This document shows, piece by piece, positions 16,190 through 24,795 of a stretch of DNA of 64,000 nucleotides; positions within the stretch are counted from its first letter, which is position 1, and every line of letters begins with the position of its first letter. The DNA is taken from contig NZ_AP024650.1 in assembly GCF_019977275.1 (NCBI RefSeq), forward strand, positions 1,240,001 to 1,304,000, given 5' to 3'. The stretch comes from Arthrobacter sp. StoSoilB19. GTDB taxonomy: Bacteria; Actinomycetota; Actinomycetes; Actinomycetales; Micrococcaceae. The translations under genes and the position numbers were made by a program. Under the pieces are notes generated by a model. That model saw only the letters and a list, made by a program, of their open reading frames with translations. It was not told the DNA's origin and ran no database searches.

Positions 16190-17922
16190 CAACCGCAACC
16201 GAACTGCCGGCCTTCGACCCCTCCAGCACCTCAGCGGCTCCCGCAGACGCCGCCGGACGGGGCATCGCCGGAAACGCGGCCCCCATCACCATGCTGAACC
16301 CCGACTTTCCGTTCAGCTACGACCACTACCTGGCCCACCCCGATGGCCTGGGTTCCGTCCCGCCGGAGCTTTACGGCACGGAAGTTGCCGTCATCGGCGC
16401 CGGCCTCTCCGGCTTGGTGACCGCCTATGAACTGATGAAACTGGGACTGCGGCCCGTGGTCTATGAAGCGGACCAGATCGGCGGGCGGCTCCGCACCGCC
16501 GCCTTCCCCGCAGCGCCCGGAGTGGTGGCGGACCTGGGCGGGATGCGCTTCCCGGTATCGGGCAAGGCCTTCTACCATTACGTGGACCTGCTGGGCCTGG
16601 AGACCCAGGAGTTCCCAAACCCCCTCGCCGAGGCCACGTCCAGCACCGTGATCGAGCTGGCCGGCAAGAAGCACTATGCGGAGAAGCCGGGCGACCTTCC
16701 GCCGTTCTTCCGCGAGGTGGCCGACGCCTGGAAGGCCGCGGTCAATGACGGCGCCAAGTTCGTCGAAATGCAGGACGCCATCCGGGCCCGGGACATGGCC
16801 CGCATCAAGGACCTCTGGAACGAACTGCTGCCGCTCATGGACGAGCAGACCTTCTACGGCTTCATCGCAGCCAGCGAGTCCTTCAAGAAGGCAGGCTTCG
16901 CCCACCGGGAGGCCTTTGGCCAGGTGGGGTTCGGCACCGGCGGCTGGGACACCGACTTCCCCAACTCCATACTTGAAATCCTTCGCGTGGTCTACACCGA
17001 CGCGGACGACCAGCACCGGCTGATCCGCGGGGGAGCACAGCGCCTGCCCGAGGCACTCTGGCAGCACGCGCCGTCGGACATGGTGCACTGGCCCGCCGGC
17101 ACCTCCCTTTCCTCGCTGCACTCCGGATCGCCCCGCGGTGCCGTGGGAAGGATCAGCCGCGACCCGGACGGGAACCTGCGGATCCGTGAACGCTGGGGCC
17201 GCGAGGCCAGCTACCCGGCGGTGGTGACCACCTGCCAGTCCTGGCTGCTGTCCACCCGGATCCACACGGAGGAGGCCTTGTTCCCGGCCGAGCTGTGGAC
17301 CGCGATGGAGCGCTCGCACTACATGCAGTCCTCCAAGACGTTCGTCATGGTGGACCGGCCGTTCTGGAAGGACATCGACCCGGACACCGGCAACGAGGTC
17401 CTGTCCATGACGCTGACCGACAGGCTGAACCGCGCCACCTACCTGCTGGACAACGGCCCGGACCAGCCCGCCGTCATCCTGCTCTCCTACACCTGGAACG
17501 ACGACGCGCTGAAGTGGCTGGCCCTTGACGCCGACGAACGCGTGGAACTGATGCTGCACTCGCTCGAACAGATCTACCCCGGAGTGGACATCGCAGGGCA
17601 CATCGTGGGCCAGCCCATCACCGTGTCCTGGGAGGCGGACCCCAACTTCATGGGTGCCTTCAAAGCCAACCTCCCCGGCCACTACCGCTACCAGCAGAGG
17701 CTGTTCGCCCACTTCAAGCAGGACAAACTGCCGGAGTCCCAGCGCGGCATCTTCCTGGCCGGCGACGACGTCTCCTTCACCGCCGGCTGGGCGGAAGGCG
17801 CCGTCACCACGGGGCTGAACGCGGTGTGGGGCGTGGTGAAGCACCTGGGCGGGTCCTCCGCGCCGGGCAACCCCGGCCCGGGCGACCTGCTGGACGAGTT
17901 CGGGCCCATCAGCCTGGACTGA
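16186..17922 (+). CDS. Flavin amino-acid/amine oxidase, tryptophan 2-monooxygenase-like
   Basis: This is a 578-residue FAD enzyme. After an extended N-terminus (~65 residues) the dinucleotide fold shows VAVIGAGLSGLVTAYEL (68-84), a ribose-binding Glu in VVYEADQIGGRLRT, and the second flavin loop DLGGMRFPVSGKAFYHYVDLLG. The C-terminal FAD motif is FLAGDDVSFTAGWAEGAVTTGLNA. Length, the long N-terminus and the internal helical region resemble tryptophan/phenylalanine 2-monooxygenases (IaaM-like, making amides) more than 450-residue putrescine or monoamine oxidases. It is coupled to an APC permease. An amidase lies across the regulator. The substrate is not proven. Confidence 0.85.
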   Translation: MTTATELPAFDPSSTSAAPADAAGRGIAGNAAPITMLNPDFPFSYDHYLAHPDGLGSVPPELYGTEVAVIGAGLSGLVTAYELMKLGLRPVVYEADQIGGRLRTAAFPAAPGVVADLGGMRFPVSGKAFYHYVDLLGLETQEFPNPLAEATSSTVIELAGKKHYAEKPGDLPPFFREVADAWKAAVNDGAKFVEMQDAIRARDMARIKDLWNELLPLMDEQTFYGFIAASESFKKAGFAHREAFGQVGFGTGGWDTDFPNSILEILRVVYTDADDQHRLIRGGAQRLPEALWQHAPSDMVHWPAGTSLSSLHSGSPRGAVGRISRDPDGNLRIRERWGREASYPAVVTTCQSWLLSTRIHTEEALFPAELWTAMERSHYMQSSKTFVMVDRPFWKDIDPDTGNEVLSMTLTDRLNRATYLLDNGPDQPAVILLSYTWNDDALKWLALDADERVELMLHSLEQIYPGVDIAGHIVGQPITVSWEADPNFMGAFKANLPGHYRYQQRLFAHFKQDKLPESQRGIFLAGDDVSFTAGWAEGAVTTGLNAVWGVVKHLGGSSAPGNPGPGDLLDEFGPISLD

Positions 17923-17938
17923 TGCAGGCCGGACTGGG

Positions 17939-18457
17939 TCAGGCGTGGAGCTCGCGGTGTTTCGCCGCGAGTTCCACGTAGCGCGCCGCATTGGCGCGGA
18001 CGCCGTCGAACTCTTCATCCGTGAGTTCGCGGCGCACCTTGGCGGGCACGCCCGCCACCAGCGACCGGGGCGGAACCACCGTTCCTTCAAGCACGACGGC
18101 GCCGGCCGCCACCAGCGAGCCGGCGCCGATCACGGCGCCGTTGAGGACGGTGGCGCCCATGCCGATCAGGCAGTCGTCCTCCACCGTGCAGCCATGGACG
18201 ACGGCGGCGTGCCCCACGCTGACCCGTTCGCCCACCGTGCAGGGGAAGCCGGGGTCGGCGTGCAGCACCACGTTGTCCTGCAGGTTGCTGCCGGCACCCA
18301 CGGTGATGGCCGCGGTGTCGGCGCGGACGGAGACGCCGTAGAAGGCACTGGAATCCGGTCCCAGGCTGGCGTTGCCGATGATCGAGGCCGACGGGGCTAC
18401 GAACGCTGAGTCATGGACAGCCGGGGAATTTCCGGCGAAAGGGTACAGAGGAGCCAT
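17939..18457 (-). CDS. Gamma-carbonic-anhydrase-like hexapeptide-repeat protein
   Basis: This 172-residue protein is made of left-handed beta-helix hexapeptide repeats (VAPSASIIGNASLGPDSSAFYGVSVRAD onward) with His residues in the positions used for metal binding in gamma-carbonic anhydrases (VVLHAD, VGHAAVVHGC). A short C-terminal helix follows. Homologues are often annotated gamma carbonic anhydrase or PaaY-like transferase, and activity is uncertain. TAGGGT (minus strand, 18464-18469) lies 6 nt before the ATG, which suggests leaderless expression. It converges with the flavoenzyme, 16 nt apart. Confidence 0.85.
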   Translation of the reverse strand: MAPLYPFAGNSPAVHDSAFVAPSASIIGNASLGPDSSAFYGVSVRADTAAITVGAGSNLQDNVVLHADPGFPCTVGERVSVGHAAVVHGCTVEDDCLIGMGATVLNGAVIGAGSLVAAGAVVLEGTVVPPRSLVAGVPAKVRRELTDEEFDGVRANAARYVELAAKHRELHA

Positions 18458-18491
18458 GGCTTCACCCTAAGCCACCCCTGCACCCAACTGA

Positions 18492-18539
18492 GTAGCAGTA
18501 GATGCCGTTTTGAGGCCCCAAAACGGCATCTACTGCTAC
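18492..18539. terminator. Perfect 20-bp hairpin downstream of purU
   Basis: Arms 18492-18511 and 18520-18539 pair exactly around an 8-base loop. A further AACT/AGTT pairing flanks the stem. It lies 16 nt past the purU stop and upstream of the carbonic anhydrase promoter. The outer arm shares GCAGTAG with the hairpin at 42180. Confidence 0.8.
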
Positions 18540-18555
18540 CTAGTTGAAGACCGCG

Positions 18556-19416
18556 TCAGTTGAAGACCACTGTTCGGTTGCCGTCCAGGAGCACGCGGTG
18601 CTCGGCGTGCCACTGCACGGCCTGGACCAGCGTGCGCCCCTCCACGTCGCGGCCCATCTGCACGAACTGCTCAGGGGTGCGGGCGTGGTCCACCCGGATG
18701 ACTTCCTGTTCGATGATGGGCCCCTCATCCAGGGCGGCCGTCACATAGTGAGCCGTGGCACCGATCAGCTTCACGCCGCGGGCATGTGCCTGGTGGTACG
18801 GCTTGGCGCCCTTGAAGGAGGGCAGGAACGAGTGGTGGATGTTGATGGCCTTGCCGGTCAGCTCGGTGCAGAGTTCATCGGAGAGGATCTGCATGTAGCG
18901 GGCCAGCACGGTCAACTCGATATCGTGCTCCGCGATGATGGCGCGAAGTTTGTCCTCCGCCTGCACCTTGGCGTCCTTGGTCACCGGGATGTAGTGGAAG
19001 GGGATGCCGTAGAACTCGGCCAGCCCGGCGAGATCCTGGTGGTTGGACACAATGGCGGGAATCTCAATGGGCAGGGTGCCCGAGCGCTGCTGGAACAGCA
19101 GGTCGTTGAGGCAGTGGGCAGAAGTGCTGGCCATCACCAGGGTGCGCACCTTGTCGCCAACAGTATTGAGGTTCCACTGCATGGAGAAGGCCTCCGCCAC
19201 TGGCTCCAGCGCGGCACGGAGCTCCGACTTGGGGGCTGCCGTGGTCACCTCAACGCGCATGAAGAAGTTCCCGGTTGAAGGGCTGCCGTACTGCTGCGAA
19301 TCCGTGATGTTGCACCCCGCCACCAGCAGCGCTCCGGCTACCGCGTGGACGATTCCGGGACGGTCCGGGCAGGACAGGGTTACAACGTACGCTTGGTTCA
19401 GCTGCTCTTCATTCAC
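18556..19416 (-). CDS. purU: Formyltetrahydrofolate deformylase
   Basis: This encodes 286 residues from GTG 19416, which gives the usual PurU length; the frame extends 64 codons upstream without support. An N-terminal ACT domain (VVTLSCPDRPGIVHAVAGAL) precedes a formyltransferase-like domain with the active-site His/Asp region NIHHSFLPSFKGAKPY and LDEGPIIEQ. PurU hydrolyses 10-formyl-THF to formate and THF, balancing one-carbon units. TAGGCT lies 7 nt before the GTG on the minus strand (19424-19429), so the mRNA is probably leaderless. It is divergent from glyA-folD, the other one-carbon genes here. Confidence 0.94.
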   Translation of the reverse strand: MNEEQLNQAYVVTLSCPDRPGIVHAVAGALLVAGCNITDSQQYGSPSTGNFFMRVEVTTAAPKSELRAALEPVAEAFSMQWNLNTVGDKVRTLVMASTSAHCLNDLLFQQRSGTLPIEIPAIVSNHQDLAGLAEFYGIPFHYIPVTKDAKVQAEDKLRAIIAEHDIELTVLARYMQILSDELCTELTGKAINIHHSFLPSFKGAKPYHQAHARGVKLIGATAHYVTAALDEGPIIEQEVIRVDHARTPEQFVQMGRDVEGRTLVQAVQWHAEHRVLLDGNRTVVFN

Positions 19417-19423
19417 GCGTAAT

Positions 19424-19460
19424 AGCCTACCCGCGCCGGGGGCGCCGGTTTTGGTAGGCT
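19424..19460. promoter_or_regulatory. Mirror-image divergent -10 elements for purU and glyA
   Basis: TAGGCT is found at 19455-19460 on the plus strand and, as its exact inverse, at 19424-19429 on the minus strand, embedded in the inverted repeat AGCCTAC...GTAGGCT. The plus-strand element would start RNA near 19467, exactly where the ZTP aptamer begins; the minus-strand one near 19417, at the purU start codon. With ~31 bp between centres, polymerase could not occupy both at once. No clear -35 is seen. Confidence 0.6.
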
Positions 19461-19461
19461 G

Positions 19462-19546
19462 GGATGGTCGCAACTGGCGTTGGGTGGCTAACCACCAGGG
19501 AGCGGCAATCACGAAGACCACGGATCGTACGCCTGGGCCGAGGGTC
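19462..19546 (+). ncRNA. ZTP/ZMP riboswitch (pfl motif) in the glyA leader
   Basis: The pfl consensus core is present in order: ACTGGCG (19473-19479), a small GGTGG/CCACC hairpin, CCACCAGGGAGCG (19492-19504), a variable stem-loop, and CGCCTGGGC (19530-19538), whose pairing with the first segment forms the characteristic helix and pseudoknot. Such aptamers bind ZTP/ZMP, which accumulate when 10-formyl-THF is short, and switch on folate/one-carbon genes such as glyA and folD, exactly the genes downstream. The expression platform between 19547 and 19690 is not clear; I see no classical terminator with a T-tract. Confidence 0.87.
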
Positions 19547-19691
19547 ATGTTTTGCCGGAAATGGGGCTGCACCCGGGTCAGCGCAGCAGCGCCATGCCGA
19601 GCTTTCACGCCCTGTCATCAACGCGGTGCGAAAGTGCGCCACCCGGTAGCCTGACCTAAGCAGTGCCCATATCCCTAGCCAGGAGTTCTCC

Positions 19692-20990
19692 GTGACTACT
19701 ACAGCCACCTCAACCACAGCCGTGAGCAACCAGCCGTTGGCTGAGCTCGATCCCGAAATTGCAGCAGTGCTGGACCAGGAGCTCGGCCGCCAGCGCGGCA
19801 CCCTGGAAATGATTGCCTCCGAAAACTTTGCGCCCCGCGCCGTGATGGAAGCCCAGGGCTCCGTCCTCACCAACAAGTACGCCGAGGGCTACCCGGGCCG
19901 CCGCTACTACGGCGGCTGTGAATACGTCGACATCGCAGAGCAGCTGGCCATCGACAGGGTCAAGGCACTGTTCGGCGCCGAATACGCCAACGTCCAGCCG
20001 CACTCCGGCGCGCAGGCCAACGCCGCCGCCCTCTCCGCCATGATCACCCCGGGCGACAAGATCCTGGGCCTTTCCCTGGCCCACGGCGGGCACCTGACCC
20101 ACGGCATGAAGCTGAACTTCTCCGGCAAGCTGTACCAGGTGGCCGCCTACCAGGTTGAGGAAGACACCTTCCGCATCGACATGGACAAGCTCCGCGAGCA
20201 GGCCATCGCCGAAAAGCCGCAGGTCATCATCGCCGGCTGGTCCGCCTACCCGCGCCACTTGGACTTCGCTGCCTTCCGCTCCATCGCCGATGAGGTTGGC
20301 GCGCTGCTCTGGACCGACATGGCGCACTTCGCCGGACTGGTTGCCGCCGGACTGCACCCGAGCCCGGTGCCGCACTCCGACGTCGTCACCTCCACCGTGC
20401 ACAAGACCCTGGCCGGTCCGCGCTCGGGCGTGATCCTCGCCAAGGAGCAGTGGGCCAAGAAGCTGAACTCCAGCGTCTTCCCGGGCCAGCAGGGCGGGCC
20501 GCTGATGCACGTCATCGCCGCCAAGGCCGTGGCCTTCAAGATTGCCGGCACGCAGGAATTCAAGGAGCGCCAGGAGCGCGTCCTTGAAGGCGCCCGGATC
20601 ATCGCCGACCGCCTGAACCAGGCCGACGTGTCAGAGGCCGGCGTCTCCGTCCTCACCGGCGGCACGGACGTCCACTTGGTGCTCGTGGACCTTCGCAACT
20701 CGCAGCTGGACGGCCAGCAGGCAGAAGACCTGCTGCACTCGGTGGGCATCACCGTCAACCGCAACGCCGTGCCGTTCGACCCCCGCCCGCCGATGGTCAC
20801 CTCCGGCCTGCGCATCGGCACCCCGGCCCTGGCCACCCGCGGCTTCGGTGCCGCCGAATTCACCGAGGTGGCCGAGATCATCGCCACCGCCCTCAAGGCA
20901 GGCACCAGCACCGACGTCGAGGCCCTGCAGGCCCGCGTGGACAAGCTGGCAGCCGACTTCCCGCTCTACCCGCAGCACGAGCAGTGGTAA
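19692..20990 (+). CDS. glyA: Serine hydroxymethyltransferase
   Basis: This is a 432-residue PLP enzyme converting serine plus THF to glycine plus 5,10-methylene-THF. It starts at GTG 19692 behind CAGGAG. Family landmarks are [38 protein letters not shown], the aspartate [16 protein letters not shown] and the PLP-lysine segment [14 protein letters not shown]. Length is normal. The preceding 225-nt leader carries a ZTP riboswitch. folD follows after 3 nt, so the pair makes and oxidises methylene-THF from one transcript. Confidence 0.98.
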   Translation: MTTTATSTTAVSNQPLAELDPEIAAVLDQELGRQRGTLEMIASENFAPRAVMEAQGSVLTNKYAEGYPGRRYYGGCEYVDIAEQLAIDRVKALFGAEYANVQPHSGAQANAAALSAMITPGDKILGLSLAHGGHLTHGMKLNFSGKLYQVAAYQVEEDTFRIDMDKLREQAIAEKPQVIIAGWSAYPRHLDFAAFRSIADEVGALLWTDMAHFAGLVAAGLHPSPVPHSDVVTSTVHKTLAGPRSGVILAKEQWAKKLNSSVFPGQQGGPLMHVIAAKAVAFKIAGTQEFKERQERVLEGARIIADRLNQADVSEAGVSVLTGGTDVHLVLVDLRNSQLDGQQAEDLLHSVGITVNRNAVPFDPRPPMVTSGLRIGTPALATRGFGAAEFTEVAEIIATALKAGTSTDVEALQARVDKLAADFPLYPQHEQW

Positions 20991-20993
20991 CCG

Positions 20994-21896
20994 ATGGCTG
21001 AAACCACAACCGCGCAGATCCTTGACGGCAAGGCTACCGCCGCCGCCATCAAGGCCGAGCTGACCGAACGCGTGGCCGCACTCAAGGCCAAGGGCGTCAC
21101 GCCCGGCATCGCCACTGTGCTGGTGGGAGCGGACCCCGCCTCGCAGCTGTACGTGTCCATGAAGCACAAGCAGTCCGAGCAGATCGGGATGAACTCCATC
21201 CAGCGTGAGCTTCCGGCCGATGCCACGCAGGAACAGGTGGAGGCCCTCATTGACGAACTCAATGCGGACCCGGCCTGCCACGGCTACATTGTGCAGTTGC
21301 CGCTGCCCAAGCACCTGGACACGGACGCCATCCTGGAGCGCATCGATCCCGCCAAGGATGCCGACGGCCTGCACCCCACCAACCTTGGCCGGCTGGTGCT
21401 GAACGTCAACAACAAGATCACCACGCCGCTGCCGTGCACCCCCCGCGGGGTCATCGAGCTCCTGGAGCGCAACGGATACAGCCTGGCAGGCAAGCACGTT
21501 GTGGTGGTGGGGCGCGGCGTCACGATCGGCCGCTCAATCGGCCTGCTGCTCACGCGGCGCGAGGTGAACGCCACCGTGACCCTGACCCATACCGGGACCA
21601 GGAACCTGTCAGAACTGCTGCGGCAGGCGGACGTCATCGTGGGCGCGGCCGGTGTGAAGCACATCGTCAAGGCCGCGGACGTAAAGCCGGGCGCAGCGGT
21701 GCTGGATGTCGGCGTTACCCGCGAGACCGATCCGGACACCGGCAAGAGCCGCGTCTACGGCGACATCGATCCCGCCGCCGCCGATGTGGCCGGCTGGATT
21801 TCGCCGAACCCCGGGGGCGTCGGTCCCATGACCGTGGCGCTGCTGATGACCAACGTGGTGGAGGCCGCCGAACGCGCGGCAGCCAACGCGCACTAG
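20994..21896 (+). CDS. folD: Bifunctional methylene-THF dehydrogenase/methenyl-THF cyclohydrolase
   Basis: This 300-residue enzyme starts 3 nt after glyA. Conserved FolD motifs are [24 protein letters not shown] (catalytic Lys region), [23 protein letters not shown] and the NADP-binding [17 protein letters not shown]. The usual sequence there is GRSxxVGxP, so this copy differs with GRGVTIGRS, as in other actinobacterial enzymes. It converts 5,10-methylene-THF to 10-formyl-THF and is under the same riboswitch as glyA. A hairpin follows. Confidence 0.97.
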   Translation: MAETTTAQILDGKATAAAIKAELTERVAALKAKGVTPGIATVLVGADPASQLYVSMKHKQSEQIGMNSIQRELPADATQEQVEALIDELNADPACHGYIVQLPLPKHLDTDAILERIDPAKDADGLHPTNLGRLVLNVNNKITTPLPCTPRGVIELLERNGYSLAGKHVVVVGRGVTIGRSIGLLLTRREVNATVTLTHTGTRNLSELLRQADVIVGAAGVKHIVKAADVKPGAAVLDVGVTRETDPDTGKSRVYGDIDPAAADVAGWISPNPGGVGPMTVALLMTNVVEAAERAAANAH

Positions 21897-21913
21897 TCCC
21901 CGGCACTAAGCGC

Positions 21914-21963
21914 ACGACGGCGGCACGGTACCTTCCGCAGGGAAGGCGCCGTGCCGCCGTCGT
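21914..21963 (+). terminator. Hairpin terminator after glyA-folD
   Basis: A 15-bp outer stem (21914-21928 with 21949-21963), continued by an inner CCTTCC/GGAAGG pairing, starts 17 nt after the folD stop. It is followed by CCGTTTC. Confidence 0.8.
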
Positions 21964-22024
21964 CCGTTTCAACGTAACTGCAAGCACACTTCCACCTGCG
22001 CCGCGCCTCCACTAGTCTGCACAG

Positions 22025-22999
22025 GTGCACAACCACGCCCTTACCCCCTCCGGCACGATGACCGGGGGCCCGCCGTCCGGCACCGTCATCTCCGCCGAAA
22101 ACCTGACCAAGACCTACGGCGACGTGGCCGCCGTGGACGGCATCTCGTTCACCGTGCAAGCGGGGGAGTCCTTCGGCCTCCTGGGGCCCAACGGGGCGGG
22201 CAAATCCACCACCATGAAGATGATCGGCGGCGTGACCCGCCGGTCCGCCGGCCGGCTCACCATCATGGGCCTGGACCCGGACACGCACGGACCCGAGGTA
22301 CGCGCCCACCTGGGCGTGGTTCCGCAGCAGGACAACCTGGACGAGGAACTCCGCGTCCGCGACAACCTCCTGGTCTACGGCCGCTACTTCGGCCTGCCCA
22401 TGAGCTACCTCAGGCCCAAGGCCGATGAACTGCTGGAGTTCGCACAGCTGACGGACAAAGCGAGATCCAAGGTGGACGCGCTCTCCGGCGGCATGAAACG
22501 CCGCCTGACCATCGCCCGTTCCCTGATCAACGAGCCGCAGATCCTGCTGCTGGACGAGCCCACCACGGGCCTGGATCCCCAGGCCCGGCACATCCTGTGG
22601 GACCGCCTGTTCCGGCTCAAGGAGCAGGGCGTCACGCTGATCCTCACCACCCATTACATGGATGAGGCCGAGCAGCTCTGCGACCGGCTGATCGTGGTGG
22701 ACAAGGGCCGGATCATGGCCGAGGGCTCGCCCGCGCAGCTGATCCGCGGGCATTCCACCCGGGAGGTGGTGGAACTGCGGTTTGGTTCCGAGCGGAACGC
22801 CGCAATCGCGTCGCGGCTGGAAGGCATCGGGGAACGGCTTGAGGTGCTGCCGGACCGGGTGCTGATGTACGCGCACGACGGCGAGTCAGCCCTTGAGCAG
22901 GTGTCGGCCCGCGGCCTGAGGCCGCTGACATCGCTGGTCCGGCGGTCGTCGCTGGAGGATGTGTTCCTTCGGCTCACCGGCAGGAGCCTCATTGACTGA
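22025..22999 (+). CDS. ABC-2 type exporter ATP-binding protein (DrrA/NodI-like)
   Basis: This encodes 324 residues from GTG 22025, with TAGTCT ending 6 nt upstream and no Shine-Dalgarno (leaderless pattern). Walker A is GPNGAGKST (54-62), the signature LSGGMKRRLTIARSL, Walker B ILLLDEPTTGLD and the switch His sits in LTTHYMDEAEQLCDRL. A C-terminal domain of about 90 residues, typical of DrrA/NodI, follows. It works with the two ABC-2 permeases that overlap it downstream. Export of a drug, polysaccharide or lipid-linked molecule is possible; the cargo is unknown. Confidence 0.92.
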   Translation: MHNHALTPSGTMTGGPPSGTVISAENLTKTYGDVAAVDGISFTVQAGESFGLLGPNGAGKSTTMKMIGGVTRRSAGRLTIMGLDPDTHGPEVRAHLGVVPQQDNLDEELRVRDNLLVYGRYFGLPMSYLRPKADELLEFAQLTDKARSKVDALSGGMKRRLTIARSLINEPQILLLDEPTTGLDPQARHILWDRLFRLKEQGVTLILTTHYMDEAEQLCDRLIVVDKGRIMAEGSPAQLIRGHSTREVVELRFGSERNAAIASRLEGIGERLEVLPDRVLMYAHDGESALEQVSARGLRPLTSLVRRSSLEDVFLRLTGRSLID

Positions 23000-23876
23000 T
23001 AGGCAGGCGTCCGGGCGGCAGCCGACCGGAGGGCAGGCAGGGGCCGCGCAGCCGGGCGGCCTGCGCGCGCATGCGCCGGCGGTTTCGGCGGCAAGGGCGC
23101 GGCGCTGGGGCTCCTTCTACTATGCCGAGCAGGTGCTCCGGGTGATGAAGGGTTACAGCTGGTCCATCCTGATGTACAGCGTGGGCCAACCGGTGGCGTA
23201 CCTCTTCGCCATGGGGGTGGGACTGGCCACCCTGGTGGATACCGGCAACGCGACCTTTGGCGGCGTGTCCTACCTCGCCTTTATCGCCCCGGCGCTGCTG
23301 GTGTCCGCCGCCGTGATGACGGCAGCCAACGAGTTCACTTTTCCCGTCATGGCAGGGTTCAAATGGCGCCGGGTCTACTACGGCCCGCACGCGTCGCCGC
23401 TGACGCCGCAGCAGATCGCCGCCGGGCAGGTCATGGCCGTGACGCTGCGCCTGGTGCTGCAGTCGGCCATCTACTTCGCGGCCGTGGCACTGTTCGGTGC
23501 CTCGCCGTCGGGCTGGGGCTGGGCCGGGATACTGGTGGCCACCCTGACAGGGCTGGCCTTCGGGCTGCCGCTGATGGCATATTCCGCATCGATCACCGAA
23601 GACAAGGGGCAGTTCGCACTGGTGATGCGGTTCATCGTGATGCCGCTCTTCCTGTTCTCCGGGACGTTCTTCCCGCTGGACAACCTGCCGTTGGCGGTCC
23701 GCTGGGTGGGCTGGATTTCGCCCATCTGGCATGGCACCGAACTGGGCCGGGTGCTCAGCTTCGGATACCGCGAACCGGCGATCCTCAGCGTGCTCCATGC
23801 GGCCGTCCTGGCGGGGTTGGCAGTCACCGGCTGGGTCCTGACGCGGCGCCGGTTTGCCCTGAGGATGGGCCAGTGA
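22992..23876 (+). CDS. ABC-2 type transporter permease, first subunit
   Basis: This encodes about 294 residues. I chose TTG 22992, which has AGGAG 6 nt upstream and overlaps the ATPase stop; ATG 22959 in the same frame is an alternative. After a ~45-residue cytoplasmic N-terminus, six hydrophobic segments follow the ABC2_membrane pattern (SWSILMYSVGQPVAYLFAMGVGL, then the LYSG-type LFSGTFFPLDNLP motif near the end). The conserved segment after the fifth helix, GWISPIWHGTELGRVLSFG, is shared with the next gene's TMPLWHGVELLRQIS. The two permeases are therefore paralogues forming a heterodimer. Confidence 0.85.
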   Translation: MTDRQASGRQPTGGQAGAAQPGGLRAHAPAVSAARARRWGSFYYAEQVLRVMKGYSWSILMYSVGQPVAYLFAMGVGLATLVDTGNATFGGVSYLAFIAPALLVSAAVMTAANEFTFPVMAGFKWRRVYYGPHASPLTPQQIAAGQVMAVTLRLVLQSAIYFAAVALFGASPSGWGWAGILVATLTGLAFGLPLMAYSASITEDKGQFALVMRFIVMPLFLFSGTFFPLDNLPLAVRWVGWISPIWHGTELGRVLSFGYREPAILSVLHAAVLAGLAVTGWVLTRRRFALRMGQ

Positions 23877-24718
23877 GCACATTTTCCGGTCCCGCCGGCG
23901 CCTCCCGGAGCGCCGCGGAGCAAGCCCGCAGCCGCACTTTCGGGCCTCTTTATTCAGGCAATGCCAGGGCAGTCATTGCCCGTGGGCTGATGGCCACACG
24001 GAGCACCAACTGGCTGGTGATGCTGTCCGGGTTCTTTGAGCCGGTGCTGTTCCTCCTTTCCATGGGGGTGGGACTGGGCGCCATCGTTGGCAGCGTCCAG
24101 GGACCCAACGGAACCACCATCAGCTATGCGGCCTACATCGCACCGGCACTGCTGGCCGTCTCCGCGATGAACGGCGCCGTCTATGACTCCACCTGGAACG
24201 TCTTCTTCAAGATGAACTTCGCCAAGCTCTACCAGGGCATGCTGTATACGTCCCTGGGCCCGCTGGACGTGGCGCATGGCGAGATCTTCCTGGCCCTGCT
24301 GCGGGGGATGCTCTACGCCACCGGCTTCACTGCGGTCATGGGCATCATGGGACTGATCACCACGCCCTGGGCACTGCTGATGATCCCCGCCTCGGTGCTG
24401 ATCGCCTTTGGGTTCGCCAGCCTGGGCATGGGCATCACCAGCTTCCTCAAGACCTTCCAGCAGATGGACTGGATCAACTTCATCCTGCTGCCCATGTTCC
24501 TGTTCAGCGCCACGTTCTACCCGCTCAGCGTCTACCCACAGCCCATCCAGTGGTTCATCCAGACCATGCCGCTCTGGCACGGGGTGGAACTGCTGCGGCA
24601 GATCAGTGTGGGCACTTTTACGGCTGCCACGCCACTGCATGTTGGCTACTACCTGGTGATGACCGCCGTCGGGATGCTGCTGACCACGCTGCGCCTGCGG
24701 AGTTTGTTCCTGAAATAG
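23873..24718 (+). CDS. ABC-2 type transporter permease, second subunit
   Basis: This encodes 281 residues from GTG 23873, whose GTGA overlaps the stop of the first permease. Six hydrophobic segments follow a ~35-residue N-terminus; landmarks are RSTNWLVMLSGFFEPVLFLLSMGVGLG and the terminal FLFSATFYPLSVYP. It pairs with the preceding permease and the DrrA-like ATPase. A short hairpin lies at 24723-24748. Confidence 0.9.
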   Translation: MSTFSGPAGASRSAAEQARSRTFGPLYSGNARAVIARGLMATRSTNWLVMLSGFFEPVLFLLSMGVGLGAIVGSVQGPNGTTISYAAYIAPALLAVSAMNGAVYDSTWNVFFKMNFAKLYQGMLYTSLGPLDVAHGEIFLALLRGMLYATGFTAVMGIMGLITTPWALLMIPASVLIAFGFASLGMGITSFLKTFQQMDWINFILLPMFLFSATFYPLSVYPQPIQWFIQTMPLWHGVELLRQISVGTFTAATPLHVGYYLVMTAVGMLLTTLRLRSLFLK

Positions 24719-24722
24719 CCTG

Positions 24723-24748
24723 CCCGGCGAGCTGCCCTGTTCGCCGGG
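24723..24748 (+). terminator. Weak hairpin after the ABC-2 exporter operon
   Basis: An 8-bp stem (24723-24730 with 24741-24748) and a 10-base loop lie 4 nt past the stop. There is no T-tract. The next gene appears to have its own -10, so a terminator here is reasonable but not certain. Confidence 0.4.
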
Positions 24749-24795
24749 GGTGGAAGGCGGCGGGAGCACAGTCCGCCGTTTGAGACAATGGCTGC

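Noticed and set aside
18542..18568. Direct repeat AGTTGAAGACC at the purU end (18542 and 18558)
   Set aside because: It is too short (11 bp) and isolated, with no integrase or target-site context. Probably chance or a small local duplication.
19462..19546. Glycine or SAM riboswitch upstream of glyA
   Set aside because: The ordered core (ACTGGCG, CCACCAGGGAGCG, CGCCTGGGC) matches the pfl/ZTP motif and not the glycine or SAM aptamers.
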